From the NCBI GenBank assembly GCA_948468465.1, contig CAOKJJ010000002.1, positions 1-64,000 of the forward strand: a DNA stretch of 64,000 nt, in the 5' to 3' direction. The notes beneath the pieces are model-generated. The model saw nothing but the letters and a program-made list of their open reading frames with translations, made no database searches and was not told the origin of the DNA. How positions within the stretch are numbered: the first letter of the stretch is position 1; each line of letters opens with the position of its first letter. The position numbers were made by a program, and so were the translations under genes. Below, in pieces: positions 37,105-46,858 of this stretch. Source of the stretch: an uncultured Eubacterium sp. (GTDB taxonomy: Bacteria; Bacillota_A; Clostridia; Lachnospirales; Lachnospiraceae).

Positions 37105-39970
37105 AGCATAATTCCTGATCCTGCACATAATATTGCAGCAGCCGTGGATCTTCCTTTTCCCATTTTTCCTTAAAATATTTTCCGTTGCGCTCCATAAGCT
37201 TCGTATGCTTCAAGCTCCCTGCATGGGTTGTCTGGTGCGGCAGATGCATAATAGACATATATGGACAATATGCCAGTTCATATCCGGCATGACGGATTTT
37301 CAAGGACAAGTCGGTATCCTCAAAACAGGTCGGATCGTAAAATTCGTCAAAACATCCTATCTGATCAAACAGTTCATGCTTCATCACAAAACCGCTTGTC
37401 GCCAAATAGGCAATATCCGTCCGATACCAAACTTTTCCACTGCTGATGGCGCGGTTCGGCATATAATCCACAATCGGCCCTTTGATTTTACCAGGTGCGA
37501 ACCATCCGGCATTCCATGCCACGGCGCCGATATCAGGCTGACCTTCTAATATTTGTAATGCCTGGTCCATCCAATAGCTGTTCAGCACCCATTGATCACT
37601 GTCTAAAAAGCATAAATATTTACCTTTTGCATGTGCTGCCGCAAGATTTCTGCCTGAAGAGCATCCGTTTTTTGTATTGCGCAGCAGCCGGATTTTCTCG
37701 TTGTATGTTTTTTTCAGCCATTCATAAGAACCGTCTCTGCTTCCGTTATCCACAACGATCACTTCATATTGATACCGCCCGTTATGTGCAAGAAGCGTGT
37801 TCAGGCATCTGGAAATTACTTGTCTGTTGTTATAATTGAGCACAATGACTGATATGCTGTACGCCGCTTTGCAGCGGACACCTGCTTTATTTAAGATGGC
37901 TTCACATCTTGCAAACCAGTTATTTTGAGATATAAATACACTTGGATCAGACAGTTTTTTCTTTGAGGATTTTATATATGCCGCCCATTGTTCTTTTTCA
38001 TCTGAGCAAAATACATTCGGATATTTTTGTATGTCATCCAGATTTGTCGCAAGCACTCTCACATGCATCGCAATGTATTCAAATATTTTCAGCGGAGAAA
38101 CATAACTTCCGATTTCGCTGTTTTTAAACGGCAGCAGCGCAATATCGGTATACGCTAAATATGCCGGCAGCTGTGTCTGCTTTTTCAGTCCCAGAAAATG
38201 CACATTTTTTCGTTTTCTTTTTACCCTGCTTCTGCAGCCAGAAGGATCTCCGATCAGATGAATCTCACAGTCCGGACATTTCGCCGCAATATAATCTATT
38301 TTTTCCCAGTCAAACCATTCGCCCCATAACGACCCAAAATATAACAGCGTTTGCCTGCCTTTTTTCAAGTCTTTTGGACATCTGTATTTTTTGCAGGGAT
38401 TAAAAATCTCAGAATCAACTGCATTTGGCAAATATAAATATTCACGGCTGCAAGATTCTCTTACCTTTTCACCGAGTTTTTTTGCCGTAACCGTTAGTAA
38501 ATCCGCTTTGTTTAAAAAACGTTCAAATACGTGAGCCTCATAAAACATCGTTCCCAGCGACGTATCCCAGTTGTCGATATGCTCATACACGGTAAACGCT
38601 CCTGCCTTTTTTGCCAGATCCAGATAAGGTTCAAATTTTGCATATGGAATTTCAAAAATAACGATTGTATGACCATTCATCAGCAGCCGAAACCATTCCT
38701 CATCCACTTCGTCAATCATCCTGTGCTCATTGGCAGGAATCAGCATGTCCGGAACATTTTTTTCCGTACACGGAAAGCCATAAATGTAATGCACCTGGCA
38801 GCCTAATGCGTTAAAGCTGCGTGCCAGCTGTGCCGATCTCTGTCCGCCTCCGACATCATAATATGGTACAGACGCAAAGATCACTATATGGTCTGTCGTT
38901 TTCAAACGAACTGCATCTGTCTGCATGACATCTGCAATCCCATCCTGAGCCGCCGCCTGTTTCAAGCAGCTTTTGACGTATTCCAAATCGTCAAATTGAT
39001 TTAATCGCTTTGCTGAGGTATCTTTTTTCATAATCCTGCACAATAACCACTCCAAAAAATCTCTTCGGTCATGTGTGTAAACACATTGAAGCATCGTACG
39101 CTTCACAAACAGGCTCATGCGGTAAATGTTCCCGCTTTGCATCGCCGCAATCCGATGCATCGCTTTTTGCATCATGTGCTTGGAATATTGCTGTTCTGTT
39201 TTCAGTCGGTTATTCTGTATTTCCAGCTTTTCTTTTTGTTCTGTCAATTTTTTTATTTCCTGTTTATCAGCTTGAAATATCTGTTGATACGTATGGTCAA
39301 ACGCCCCCATAAGATCTCCGGCAGTTCGGCGGTTTTTGCATGCTTTCTTATTTGCGTAAACAAGAAAAAGCTGCGTGCCTCCATACAGGCTTTTCGGAAT
39401 CCTCGTACAATCCATATGATTGACAAACACAAGCGTAAAATCAGCTATATGAAGCGGTATATCATACAGATCAAAAATATTGCAGTGCTCTTCGATCGCA
39501 AGTGTTTCATGAAATGGTATTAAAATAAGCAAATAATTTTTTACATATTTTACTATATTTTGAGCCGCTGCCCATGGATGTTCCAAATGCTCCAGTACAT
39601 TTGACGTATATCCCACATCCGTACAAAATGCAGCCATTTGTGAATCAGCCATTTGCCCAGTTACAATATCTCCTACGTAAAACTGATAGTCCGGATAAGT
39701 CTTTCCTGCCAGTGAAACCGCGCGATCTGAAAAATCCACACCCGATACTTCTGTGGCAAAAACATGGTGCAGAACATCAACCGCCTGCCCTCCCGCACAT
39801 CCAAAATCACAAATGGACATTTTGCGGTCTTTGATGTCTTCTGTCAGCCATGCCGGCATAAGCCGCACGGCTATATCTGCAAAAAATGCTGTCTGCTCTT
39901 TTCCCTGCATCTTTTCCCAATCATGATCAAATCGGTAATCCCAGTATGTTTTCGTATTTTTATCATTCAT
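37094..39970 (-). CDS. three-domain methyltransferase-GT4-GT2 protein
   Basis: This 958-residue protein has an N-terminal class I methyltransferase (about 30-200; SICDFGCAGGQAVDVLHHVF, GVDFSDRAV). Next come a coiled coil (about 230-275, EIKKLTEQKEKLEIQNNRL), a GT-B/GT4-type domain (about 355-690; PYYDVGGGQRSAQLARSFNA, LLPFKNSEIGSYVSPLKIFEY) and a GT2 domain (about 705-950; SVIVLNYNNRQVISRCLNTL, CFLDSDQWVLNSYWMDQALQ). Fused methyl- and glycosyltransferases with coiled coils often cap or size ABC-exported polymers, as WbdD does. It overlaps the wzt-like gene by 4 bp. Confidence 0.85.
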   Translation of the reverse strand: MNDKNTKTYWDYRFDHDWEKMQGKEQTAFFADIAVRLMPAWLTEDIKDRKMSICDFGCAGGQAVDVLHHVFATEVSGVDFSDRAVSLAGKTYPDYQFYVGDIVTGQMADSQMAAFCTDVGYTSNVLEHLEHPWAAAQNIVKYVKNYLLILIPFHETLAIEEHCNIFDLYDIPLHIADFTLVFVNHMDCTRIPKSLYGGTQLFLVYANKKACKNRRTAGDLMGAFDHTYQQIFQADKQEIKKLTEQKEKLEIQNNRLKTEQQYSKHMMQKAMHRIAAMQSGNIYRMSLFVKRTMLQCVYTHDRRDFLEWLLCRIMKKDTSAKRLNQFDDLEYVKSCLKQAAAQDGIADVMQTDAVRLKTTDHIVIFASVPYYDVGGGQRSAQLARSFNALGCQVHYIYGFPCTEKNVPDMLIPANEHRMIDEVDEEWFRLLMNGHTIVIFEIPYAKFEPYLDLAKKAGAFTVYEHIDNWDTSLGTMFYEAHVFERFLNKADLLTVTAKKLGEKVRESCSREYLYLPNAVDSEIFNPCKKYRCPKDLKKGRQTLLYFGSLWGEWFDWEKIDYIAAKCPDCEIHLIGDPSGCRSRVKRKRKNVHFLGLKKQTQLPAYLAYTDIALLPFKNSEIGSYVSPLKIFEYIAMHVRVLATNLDDIQKYPNVFCSDEKEQWAAYIKSSKKKLSDPSVFISQNNWFARCEAILNKAGVRCKAAYSISVIVLNYNNRQVISRCLNTLLAHNGRYQYEVIVVDNGSRDGSYEWLKKTYNEKIRLLRNTKNGCSSGRNLAAAHAKGKYLCFLDSDQWVLNSYWMDQALQILEGQPDIGAVAWNAGWFAPGKIKGPIVDYMPNRAISSGKVWYRTDIAYLATSGFVMKHELFDQIGCFDEFYDPTCFEDTDLSLKIRHAGYELAYCPYMSIMHLPHQTTHAGSLKHTKLMERNGKYFKEKWEKEDPRLLQYYVQDQELCYER

Positions 39971-41262
39971 ATCCGGTCTGCTCCCATCCTATATGCAACT
40001 GTCGTATCCACATCATAGATTCCAAGTATGGTTCCTGGTGTATCCATCTTAAAATAGCAGGCGCCTTCAATATACTCATAATAAGACATGCACGCTTCTC
40101 TGCGGTCCTCCAGTGCAACTGCCAGATAATATTCTCCGTCCGCAAGTGCTGACGCAAATGTAAAGGCAATCATTTGCTCCTGTCCGTGCTGCAGCCTTAT
40201 ATTCTGATCAGATGTAGTCTTTACGATCAGATCTGTGCCTTCTTTATTTTTAATCGAAAACGCGAGTGACAGATACTTAAGGTCTGATTTCCCGCACATT
40301 TCCAGACACAAGTCAAACCGAATCTCTATCCGGATGCTGTCCTTCGCACGGAATACACTTTTTTTATTCCCCTTTTCATCATACAGGCCGACAGAGGTAA
40401 TGATCCCCATATGTGTTCCCCAATGTGCAATGCTGTCTGCAAATAATTTTGGATCTGCATGCAGATTTTTGTCCAATGCACGCTTTTGCAAAGACGGCGG
40501 CTCATGCACTCCGTCCTGTATCGTGTCAGCATGCATAAATGCAACATATTTTGCACTGATATCAGTCGGATCGCCGATTTCCACCAGTCTGCCCTGATGC
40601 ATCCAGATCGCCGTATCGCAAAATGTACGCATAACCGCAACATCATGTCCCACATACAGAATCGTAACTCCCTGTTCCCGAAACTGTTTAAATTTCCGGA
40701 AACACTTAGCCTGAAAGCGCATATCCCCTACACTCAATATTTCATCTACAATCAAAATATCCGGCTCTGCATGAATGGCACACGAAAATGCCAGGCGTGC
40801 AAACATCCCGCTGGAATAGGTTTTTACCGGCTGGTTTATGTAGTCTCCAATTTCCGCAAAACCAATAATCTGTTCCAGCTTCTGCTGCATCTGCTCCTTC
40901 GTAAATCCCATTAACGTTCCATAGAAAAATATATTTTCCATGCCGGTATATTCCATGTTAAAACCCGTTCCCAGTTCCAGCAGGGATGAAATCGTCCCGG
41001 CTACGGACAAGCTGCCATAGGTAGGCTCATAAATTCCAGTTATCATTTTCAGCAGTGTGGATTTTCCGGAACCATTCGTTCCCATAATGCCGACAATTTC
41101 CCCTTGTTGTACATGAAAACTGATATCGTTGACCGCATAGAAATCCGTATGCAGATTTTTTCCTGAAAAACTGAACGCCTCTTTCAGCCTGTCTGTCGGC
41201 GTATGGTAAATCTTAAATACTTTTGAGATATGATCTGCTTTTATTTTGTATTCTGTTCCCAT
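39967..41262 (-). CDS. wzt: polysaccharide ABC exporter ATPase (Wzt-like) with carbohydrate-binding C-domain
   Basis: This 431-residue protein has Walker A (GTNGSGKSTLLKMITG), signature (YSSGMFARLAF), Walker B (DILIVDEILSVGD) and H-loop (YVGHDVAVMRT). The C-terminal 180 residues form a beta-rich Wzt_C domain (GIITSVGLYDEKGNKKSVFRAKDS) that in homologues recognises the modified end of the polymer. It works with the permease encoded 33 bp upstream. Coupling to the methyltransferase-containing gene fits a terminus-recognition system. Confidence 0.92.
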   Translation of the reverse strand: MGTEYKIKADHISKVFKIYHTPTDRLKEAFSFSGKNLHTDFYAVNDISFHVQQGEIVGIMGTNGSGKSTLLKMITGIYEPTYGSLSVAGTISSLLELGTGFNMEYTGMENIFFYGTLMGFTKEQMQQKLEQIIGFAEIGDYINQPVKTYSSGMFARLAFSCAIHAEPDILIVDEILSVGDMRFQAKCFRKFKQFREQGVTILYVGHDVAVMRTFCDTAIWMHQGRLVEIGDPTDISAKYVAFMHADTIQDGVHEPPSLQKRALDKNLHADPKLFADSIAHWGTHMGIITSVGLYDEKGNKKSVFRAKDSIRIEIRFDLCLEMCGKSDLKYLSLAFSIKNKEGTDLIVKTTSDQNIRLQHGQEQMIAFTFASALADGEYYLAVALEDRREACMSYYEYIEGACYFKMDTPGTILGIYDVDTTVAYRMGADRI

Positions 41263-41295
41263 TACCTATAGCTCCCGTTTCTGTCCGCAGTCCTC

Positions 41296-42105
41296 TCAGA
41301 CAACATCTGCAAAATGAGGCTTCAGCCTTGTATAAATATGAATTCCGATCCACAATATGACTGCTGTAAATATCCAAAAATACATGCCGAGCAGCGGCCT
41401 TTCCCAAAACCAGCGTCTGCCTAAAACAGCGTCCCTGTACCCTTCCACGAGGTAGTAAAACGGATTCAGCTTGAGAAGCAGCTGCACGCGCACCGAAAAC
41501 ATCTCCATGCTCCAAGCAATCGGCGTTCCCCACATTCCCATTAATAACACAATGCTGATGATCTGGTTTAAATCTCTGAAAAAAACCATGATGGACGATG
41601 TGATCAGAGACATCGCGTACACAAGCATCGCTGCCGCAAACATATAGTATAAAATCTGCACCAGTTCTAACCGCGGCAGATACCCGAAGCATGCACAGAT
41701 TAAAATAACAACAGCACAGAAAAAAATGTGTATGTACAAGCTGGATGCGATCTTTACCAATGGAAGAATAGTAACGTTAAACTTCACTTTTTTAATCAAA
41801 TAGCTATATTCCAGAAAGCTGTTTCCCGCGCAGGAAAATGCTTCTGAGATATACAGCCACGGCACAATCCCACAGATAAACCACAGCACAAACGGAACAT
41901 CTCCTACATCACCGCTGCGGAATCCAAACTGAAAAACTGCCCAGTATACAAGCATTGTCATAAATGGCTGTAAAATTCCCCAAAACAGACCCAAATAAGT
42001 ACCTGAAAATCTCTGTTTCACATCTTTACGTGATAAGTCCGCCAGCAAACGCCTGTCATGATAGATTTCCCCAAACAGCTGTCCGGTTGTTTCCCATCGT
42101 CTCAT
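41296..42105 (-). CDS. wzm: polysaccharide ABC exporter permease (Wzm-like)
   Basis: This 269-residue ABC-2-type permease has six predicted membrane helices and the family segment VKQRFSGTYLGLFWGILQPF after the N-terminal amphipathic region. The later NPFYYLVEGYRDAVLGR segment is typical of Wzm/TagG. It exports a lipid-linked polysaccharide or teichoic-acid-like polymer with the Wzt-like ATPase. It starts directly after wecB. Confidence 0.92.
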   Translation of the reverse strand: MRRWETTGQLFGEIYHDRRLLADLSRKDVKQRFSGTYLGLFWGILQPFMTMLVYWAVFQFGFRSGDVGDVPFVLWFICGIVPWLYISEAFSCAGNSFLEYSYLIKKVKFNVTILPLVKIASSLYIHIFFCAVVILICACFGYLPRLELVQILYYMFAAAMLVYAMSLITSSIMVFFRDLNQIISIVLLMGMWGTPIAWSMEMFSVRVQLLLKLNPFYYLVEGYRDAVLGRRWFWERPLLGMYFWIFTAVILWIGIHIYTRLKPHFADVV

Positions 42106-43224
42106 TTATTCTGACCCGTCCATCCATCTGCAAATATAATCTGCAATTCGTTCACTGGCTCTGCCGTCTCCATAAGGATTTACCGCTCTTGCCATCTTTT
42201 CATATTGTGTGCCGCATTCTATCAGATTGGCTGCTTCACGAACAATATCCTCCTGCCTGACCCCTGCCACTTTTACCGTGCCAGCCGCTACTGCTTCCGG
42301 CCGCTCCGTCTGCGTACGAAGCACCAGAACAGGCACTCCGCATGCCGGCGCCTCTTCCTGCAGCCCGCCGGAATCCGTCATGACCAAAAAGCATCTCGTT
42401 AACAGATTGTGCATGTCTTCCACATCAATCGGCGGCATCAAACAAACATTTGCCACATTCTCAAGTATTGGAACAGCTGTATTTCTTATCTTTGGATTCA
42501 AATGCAGCGGATAAACAAATATCATATCCGTATATGTCTCAGCCAGCCTTTTCACAGCCTGACAGATATTTTCCAGCGGCCGCCCGATATTTTCGCGCCT
42601 GTGCGCCGTAATGAGTACACACCGTTTTTCTGTCAGGGGCAGATCGCTGAGCCTTTTTTCTTTAAACAGATAGTCAGGCTTCACCGTATACCGAAATGCA
42701 TCTATGACCGTATTGCCGGTAACAAATACATGATCCGTTATGTTTTCTCTCCGCAGATTTTCTTTATTCCTTTCTGTCGGAGCAAAATGCAGCTGCGCAA
42801 TTCTGCCTGTCAGACTGCGGTTCATCTCTTCTGGAAATGGAGAATACTTATCATACGTGCGCAGTCCTGCTTCTACATGCCCCACCGGTATCTGCTGGTA
42901 GAACGCCGCCAGTGCTGCTGCAAATGACGTCGAAGTATCCCCATGCACCAAAATAAGATCCGGCTTTTCTTTGATCAATATTTTCTCAAACTGCTCTAAA
43001 ACACGGGATGTAATCGTCGTCAAGGTCTGCTCGCTGCTCATAATCGCAAGATTATACTTCGCATGTATGCCGAAAATATCCATGACCTGAGCAAGCATTT
43101 CCCTGTGCTGTCCGGTCAGACAGACAATGCTCTCAAAATGACTGCGTTTCTGCAGCTCGATAACCAATGGACACATTTTAACCGCTTCCGGTCTTGTTCC
43201 AAAAACTGACATTATTTTTCTCAT
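42106..43224 (-). CDS. wecB: UDP-GlcNAc 2-epimerase, non-hydrolysing (WecB/MnaA)
   Basis: This 372-residue protein opens with VFGTRPEAVKMCPLVIELQ, then has LVHGDTSTSFAAALAAFY, ITAHRRENIG and TDSGGLQEEAPACGVPVLVL with RTQTERPEAV. It interconverts UDP-GlcNAc and UDP-ManNAc, providing ManNAc for the polymer or its linkage unit. It overlaps the glycosyltransferase upstream by 4 bp. Confidence 0.94.
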   Translation of the reverse strand: MRKIMSVFGTRPEAVKMCPLVIELQKRSHFESIVCLTGQHREMLAQVMDIFGIHAKYNLAIMSSEQTLTTITSRVLEQFEKILIKEKPDLILVHGDTSTSFAAALAAFYQQIPVGHVEAGLRTYDKYSPFPEEMNRSLTGRIAQLHFAPTERNKENLRRENITDHVFVTGNTVIDAFRYTVKPDYLFKEKRLSDLPLTEKRCVLITAHRRENIGRPLENICQAVKRLAETYTDMIFVYPLHLNPKIRNTAVPILENVANVCLMPPIDVEDMHNLLTRCFLVMTDSGGLQEEAPACGVPVLVLRTQTERPEAVAAGTVKVAGVRQEDIVREAANLIECGTQYEKMARAVNPYGDGRASERIADYICRWMDGSE

Positions 43225-44333
43225 GTTACCTCACTTAATATCTCATTGATGGCGGCTGTTCTGGCCATCCAGCTGTTTTCCTTCCGAAAACGATGCAGCT
43301 GCTTCGAATCGGAAAACGGACGTTTTAACTTTTTTCTGACTATCATCTCAATATCATCCAAAGTTTCATAAAGGCATACATAATCCTGCAGCTTTACAGT
43401 CTCTCTGCTTTTTACAGCCAGCACCGGTTTATTCATAGATAAATATTCATAGATTTTGACAGGATTGATCGTATCCAGCCAGGAAGTCTGCTTAAAATTA
43501 TAAAGGCATACATCGAATGTCTGTATGACCCGCGCCAGCTCCCTGTTTTCTTTGACACCCAAATACCGAACTCTCGGATTCCCTGTTAAATTTTCTATTT
43601 CTTTCAGATAATTTTTCCCTGCCAGAACAATCTCATATTTTGAATCCAGTGCCAGAAGCTTTTCTATTACTGCCAGGTCAAACCAACTGTCCATCGTTCC
43701 GATATATCCGAATACCCTGATATTTTCCAGGTTCAGCGCACTGTATGCGATTCTTTTTTCTTCCGACGCAGTCAGAAAACGGTCTGATACCGCATTTGGC
43801 ACGAGATAAACGTGTTCCCTTGCTGCTGCGGCTGCATCATAAATCTGCTGACTTGTTACGATGACCGCGTCCGCCATATGGCAAAGCTGTCTTTTATTTC
43901 TTTTCAGCGTCATTTTCAGCAATATAGAAGAAACCAGCATGTCCTCTTCATCCATCTTGTCATAAACAACAGGTTTGTGTTTGATATGCCTGATCAGCGT
44001 ATACCAGCCACTGTATCCACTCCAGATTACATCACAATATGCGATCAGACTGCGAAGCTGCAGCAGTTCTGTCCAGTTATTCATGCCAAAAATATCTAAA
44101 ACTTCTATGCTTTTATGAAGTGTAAGGCTGCCATTTAAGCGGATTACCTTAAGACGCCCATAAGACTTCTTTTCTCCCGCAAAGGAACGGCCTCCTTTTA
44201 ACAGCCAGCGGATCAGGCTCACCGTAGGTTCTACATAAAACACCTCGTGCCTTTTTGCGAGGCATTCTGCAATCTGCTGTGGTCTCTGCTTCATATCGTC
44301 ATAATACACAGGGGAAAAATACAGTATTTTCAT
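43221..44333 (-). CDS. GT-B-fold glycosyltransferase (GT4-like)
   Basis: It starts at MKILYFSPVYYDDMKQRPQQ (44333), with AGGAGG upstream and a 4-bp overlap with the previous gene; 370 residues. It has a two-Rossmann GT-B layout: the acceptor half with VDP-like FYVEPTVSL, the donor half with VFGYIGTMDSWFDLAVIEKL, and the ENRELARVIQTFDVCLYNFK, INPVKIYEYLSMNKP pattern that carries the conserved acidic residue. It is cytoplasmic. Its sugar and acceptor are unknown. Confidence 0.82.
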   Translation of the reverse strand: MKILYFSPVYYDDMKQRPQQIAECLAKRHEVFYVEPTVSLIRWLLKGGRSFAGEKKSYGRLKVIRLNGSLTLHKSIEVLDIFGMNNWTELLQLRSLIAYCDVIWSGYSGWYTLIRHIKHKPVVYDKMDEEDMLVSSILLKMTLKRNKRQLCHMADAVIVTSQQIYDAAAAAREHVYLVPNAVSDRFLTASEEKRIAYSALNLENIRVFGYIGTMDSWFDLAVIEKLLALDSKYEIVLAGKNYLKEIENLTGNPRVRYLGVKENRELARVIQTFDVCLYNFKQTSWLDTINPVKIYEYLSMNKPVLAVKSRETVKLQDYVCLYETLDDIEMIVRKKLKRPFSDSKQLHRFRKENSWMARTAAINEILSEVT

Positions 44334-46471
44334 CTTCTGACCCTCCTGCCGTTTTGCAGCATCCGCAGCATTTTGACCGCCAGCATTTCCGGCATGCAAA
44401 GCATAAACAGATCAAAATATGCATACTTTTTATTTAAATAACGATATTTCCATATTTGATTCATATTTTTCTGTTTCCTGGCAGCTGCAAATGCCTGCAT
44501 TTCTTTTTCATATGGATAATGAATGTCTCTGCGTTCAAGCTCCTGCACAAGCAGATACATGGAAAGCATCCGATTGTTATAGTAATCCTGCCTGCTGTTC
44601 ATATCAGCGAGTATACCTGTCTGATTCCTGCTGTGCCTTCGATAACGAACAAGCGTCTGATTGACAAACGCCACGTTTCCATGCGCTGACACACAGGCTG
44701 CAATCCACTGGTCACAGTACGTCTTTCTATAAAACGGCATTGCCTTTCGAACCAAATCCGTCCGGGCAATCATGCTGCATCCGGCAGTACAATTATCTGC
44801 AAGATAATGCGCTGTCTGCTTTCTTCCGTGCACATATTTCAGTCCTTTTCTCATCTTCCGCAGGCTTTTGTATATCCTTTTTCCATGTTCATCCATCACA
44901 GACATATCGCTGTAAGCCATAACCGCATGTTCCTTCTGTACCGCCTTTACAAGCAGTTCCAATTTATTGTCTTCCCATACATCATCCTGATCACAAAACG
45001 CAACAAAATCCCCTGCTGCCATCCGCACTAATTTTTCAAACGTACGATCCGATCCGGCGTTTTGTCTGCTCCTGCACAGCGTAACCTTTTGATTTGCACC
45101 AAAGCAGGCATCCGCTGTTTTTTGTATGTCTTCAAAAAGAACCTGATCCGAACAATCATCCATAACGATGACTTCGAAATTTTGATAACTCTGTCTGCAA
45201 ATAGAAACAAACAGCTGTCTCAGCCACTTTCTGTTTGGATTATATACCGCGATTAAAATAGAAATCCGGATGGAGCCATACAAATGACGCCCCATTTTCG
45301 CATATGCCTTCTGCATGCGTTTCTTTACCATCTTCCAGTCATAGGCAGCTATCTTCTTCTTGTTATAATCTCCATACCGATATCTTAACTGCTTATCTGA
45401 CAGCAATTCCAAAATACATGTTTTTATCTGATGCACATCTGAAGGAAAAAACAGCCTGCCGCCAACTCCATCCTCAATCAATTCCCTGTTTCCGCGAATA
45501 TCAGAAACAATGCAAGGCAGCCCTGCAGCCATTGCCTCCATCAATGCGGCAGGCAGCCCCTCCTGCAAGGAAGGAAATATAAAAATATCCGCACCTTGGT
45601 ATACCTGTGTCATATCATCAAGAAATCCTGGCATGCGTACATGATCCGCAATTCCCAGTTTATGCGCCTGGGCCGTTAACTGTTCCTGCATCGTCCCTTG
45701 TCCGCAGATCAAATAACAGATATTTTTTCCGCAAAGCTGTGCAAGTGCAGACAATACTGCCTTATGATTTTTTCGCCTGCTTAATTCACCAACAGATAAA
45801 AGCACGATTCCATCCTTTGGAAATTTAAATTTCCTGCATAGCTGCCGCTTTATTTCCTGCGCCGTTTGTCTGTCTATACATCGTTCTGATGCAAACCTCT
45901 GCGTATCAATGCCTACTCCTGGGATATAGCAAACCTCTCCCGCCTTCAGATTTCGTTTTGCGAAGCAATAGTCTTCTCTGTTTACGGTAAGCAGCACGTC
46001 TGTCCAATACGACAGCAGCTTTTCCGCCGGATAATACAGCATCCATTTTCCAATGGATGCACCCTTATAAAAATGAAAACCATGTGCCGTATAAATGACT
46101 CTGATCCCATGTGAATGTGCGGCGATCCGCGTCAGCGCCCCGCCGATCGGAGAATGGCAATGCACCCAGGCAAAACCGTATTTCTCCATCATTTTCGAAA
46201 GCTGCTCATAAGCTCTGATACAGTCAGAAGCAGGCCATAGCTTTCTGGGACAGTCCCACTGGTGACAGATGACGTTGCTGTCCGATAATTTCTTCAAAAG
46301 CAAAGCAATCTGCTTTGTACCGCATGTATTTCCCTTTTTGAAATTACAGGCAACGTGTACTTCATAGCCTATGTCCTGCATCAAACGGATATTTGGTAAA
46401 TTAAACTGATCTATCATAGATGCGACGGACGCTGTCATCAACACTCTCTGTCTGACATTTTTATGCTTCAT
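44330..46471 (-). CDS. bifunctional glycosyltransferase (GT4 + GT2)
   Basis: This 713-residue protein has an N-terminal GT4 domain (about 10-395): CHSPIGGALTRIAA, VIYTAHGFHFYKGAS, EKLLSYWTDVLLTVN, FPSLQEGLPAALMEAMAAGL, as in EpsD/CapM-like transferases. A GT2 domain follows (about 405-640): RISILIAVYNPNRKWLRQLF, VMDDCSDQ, FCDQDDVWEDNKLELL, with DQWIAA as a later motif. It probably adds two successive sugars of the repeat. It is the first structural gene after the regulator and overlaps it by 11 bp. Confidence 0.88.
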   Translation of the reverse strand: MKHKNVRQRVLMTASVASMIDQFNLPNIRLMQDIGYEVHVACNFKKGNTCGTKQIALLLKKLSDSNVICHQWDCPRKLWPASDCIRAYEQLSKMMEKYGFAWVHCHSPIGGALTRIAAHSHGIRVIYTAHGFHFYKGASIGKWMLYYPAEKLLSYWTDVLLTVNREDYCFAKRNLKAGEVCYIPGVGIDTQRFASERCIDRQTAQEIKRQLCRKFKFPKDGIVLLSVGELSRRKNHKAVLSALAQLCGKNICYLICGQGTMQEQLTAQAHKLGIADHVRMPGFLDDMTQVYQGADIFIFPSLQEGLPAALMEAMAAGLPCIVSDIRGNRELIEDGVGGRLFFPSDVHQIKTCILELLSDKQLRYRYGDYNKKKIAAYDWKMVKKRMQKAYAKMGRHLYGSIRISILIAVYNPNRKWLRQLFVSICRQSYQNFEVIVMDDCSDQVLFEDIQKTADACFGANQKVTLCRSRQNAGSDRTFEKLVRMAAGDFVAFCDQDDVWEDNKLELLVKAVQKEHAVMAYSDMSVMDEHGKRIYKSLRKMRKGLKYVHGRKQTAHYLADNCTAGCSMIARTDLVRKAMPFYRKTYCDQWIAACVSAHGNVAFVNQTLVRYRRHSRNQTGILADMNSRQDYYNNRMLSMYLLVQELERRDIHYPYEKEMQAFAAARKQKNMNQIWKYRYLNKKYAYFDLFMLCMPEMLAVKMLRMLQNGRRVRR

Positions 46472-46805
46472 TCATAATCTCCGCGACAGATTTCATAATA
46501 CGCACATACATAGAATAACTGTCCGCCGTCTTTACATCTGATTTTTTATCAGACACGCTCCACATATCTTCCAGTGCATTTGACGGATTTGCCACACCCC
46601 AAAGCAATTCATCCGCATCCGCATGCAGTGCGCCGCAAATATTGACAAATGTCTCCAGGCTCATAATCCTGCTGCCCCGCTCAATATGTCCCATAAACGA
46701 CATACTAATGCCAGCTTTTTTTGCAAGTTCTTCCTGTGACCAGCCTTTTGTCTTGCGTACCTGACGAATTCTCATACCCATTCTGCCGTAATCCAACTCC
46801 CTCAT
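46461..46805 (-). CDS. XRE-family transcriptional regulator heading the glycan operon
   Basis: I chose MRELDYGRMGMRIRQVR (46805) because GGGAGGTG lies just upstream; 114 residues. The helix-turn-helix covers about 10-65 (KTKGWSQEELAKKAGISMSF, HIERGSRIMSLETFVNICGA), and the C-terminal tail has no recognised effector domain. It is the first gene of the operon and translationally linked to the GT gene. The palindromes at 46859-46889 may be its operator or recombination sites. A homologous N-terminus starts at 39, outside the element. Confidence 0.9.
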   Translation of the reverse strand: MRELDYGRMGMRIRQVRKTKGWSQEELAKKAGISMSFMGHIERGSRIMSLETFVNICGALHADADELLWGVANPSNALEDMWSVSDKKSDVKTADSYSMYVRIMKSVAEIMNEA

Positions 46806-46858
46806 AAACACCTCCCTCTCACTGATGCGCAACAAAAGCAAACAGAGCCTTGAATTTT

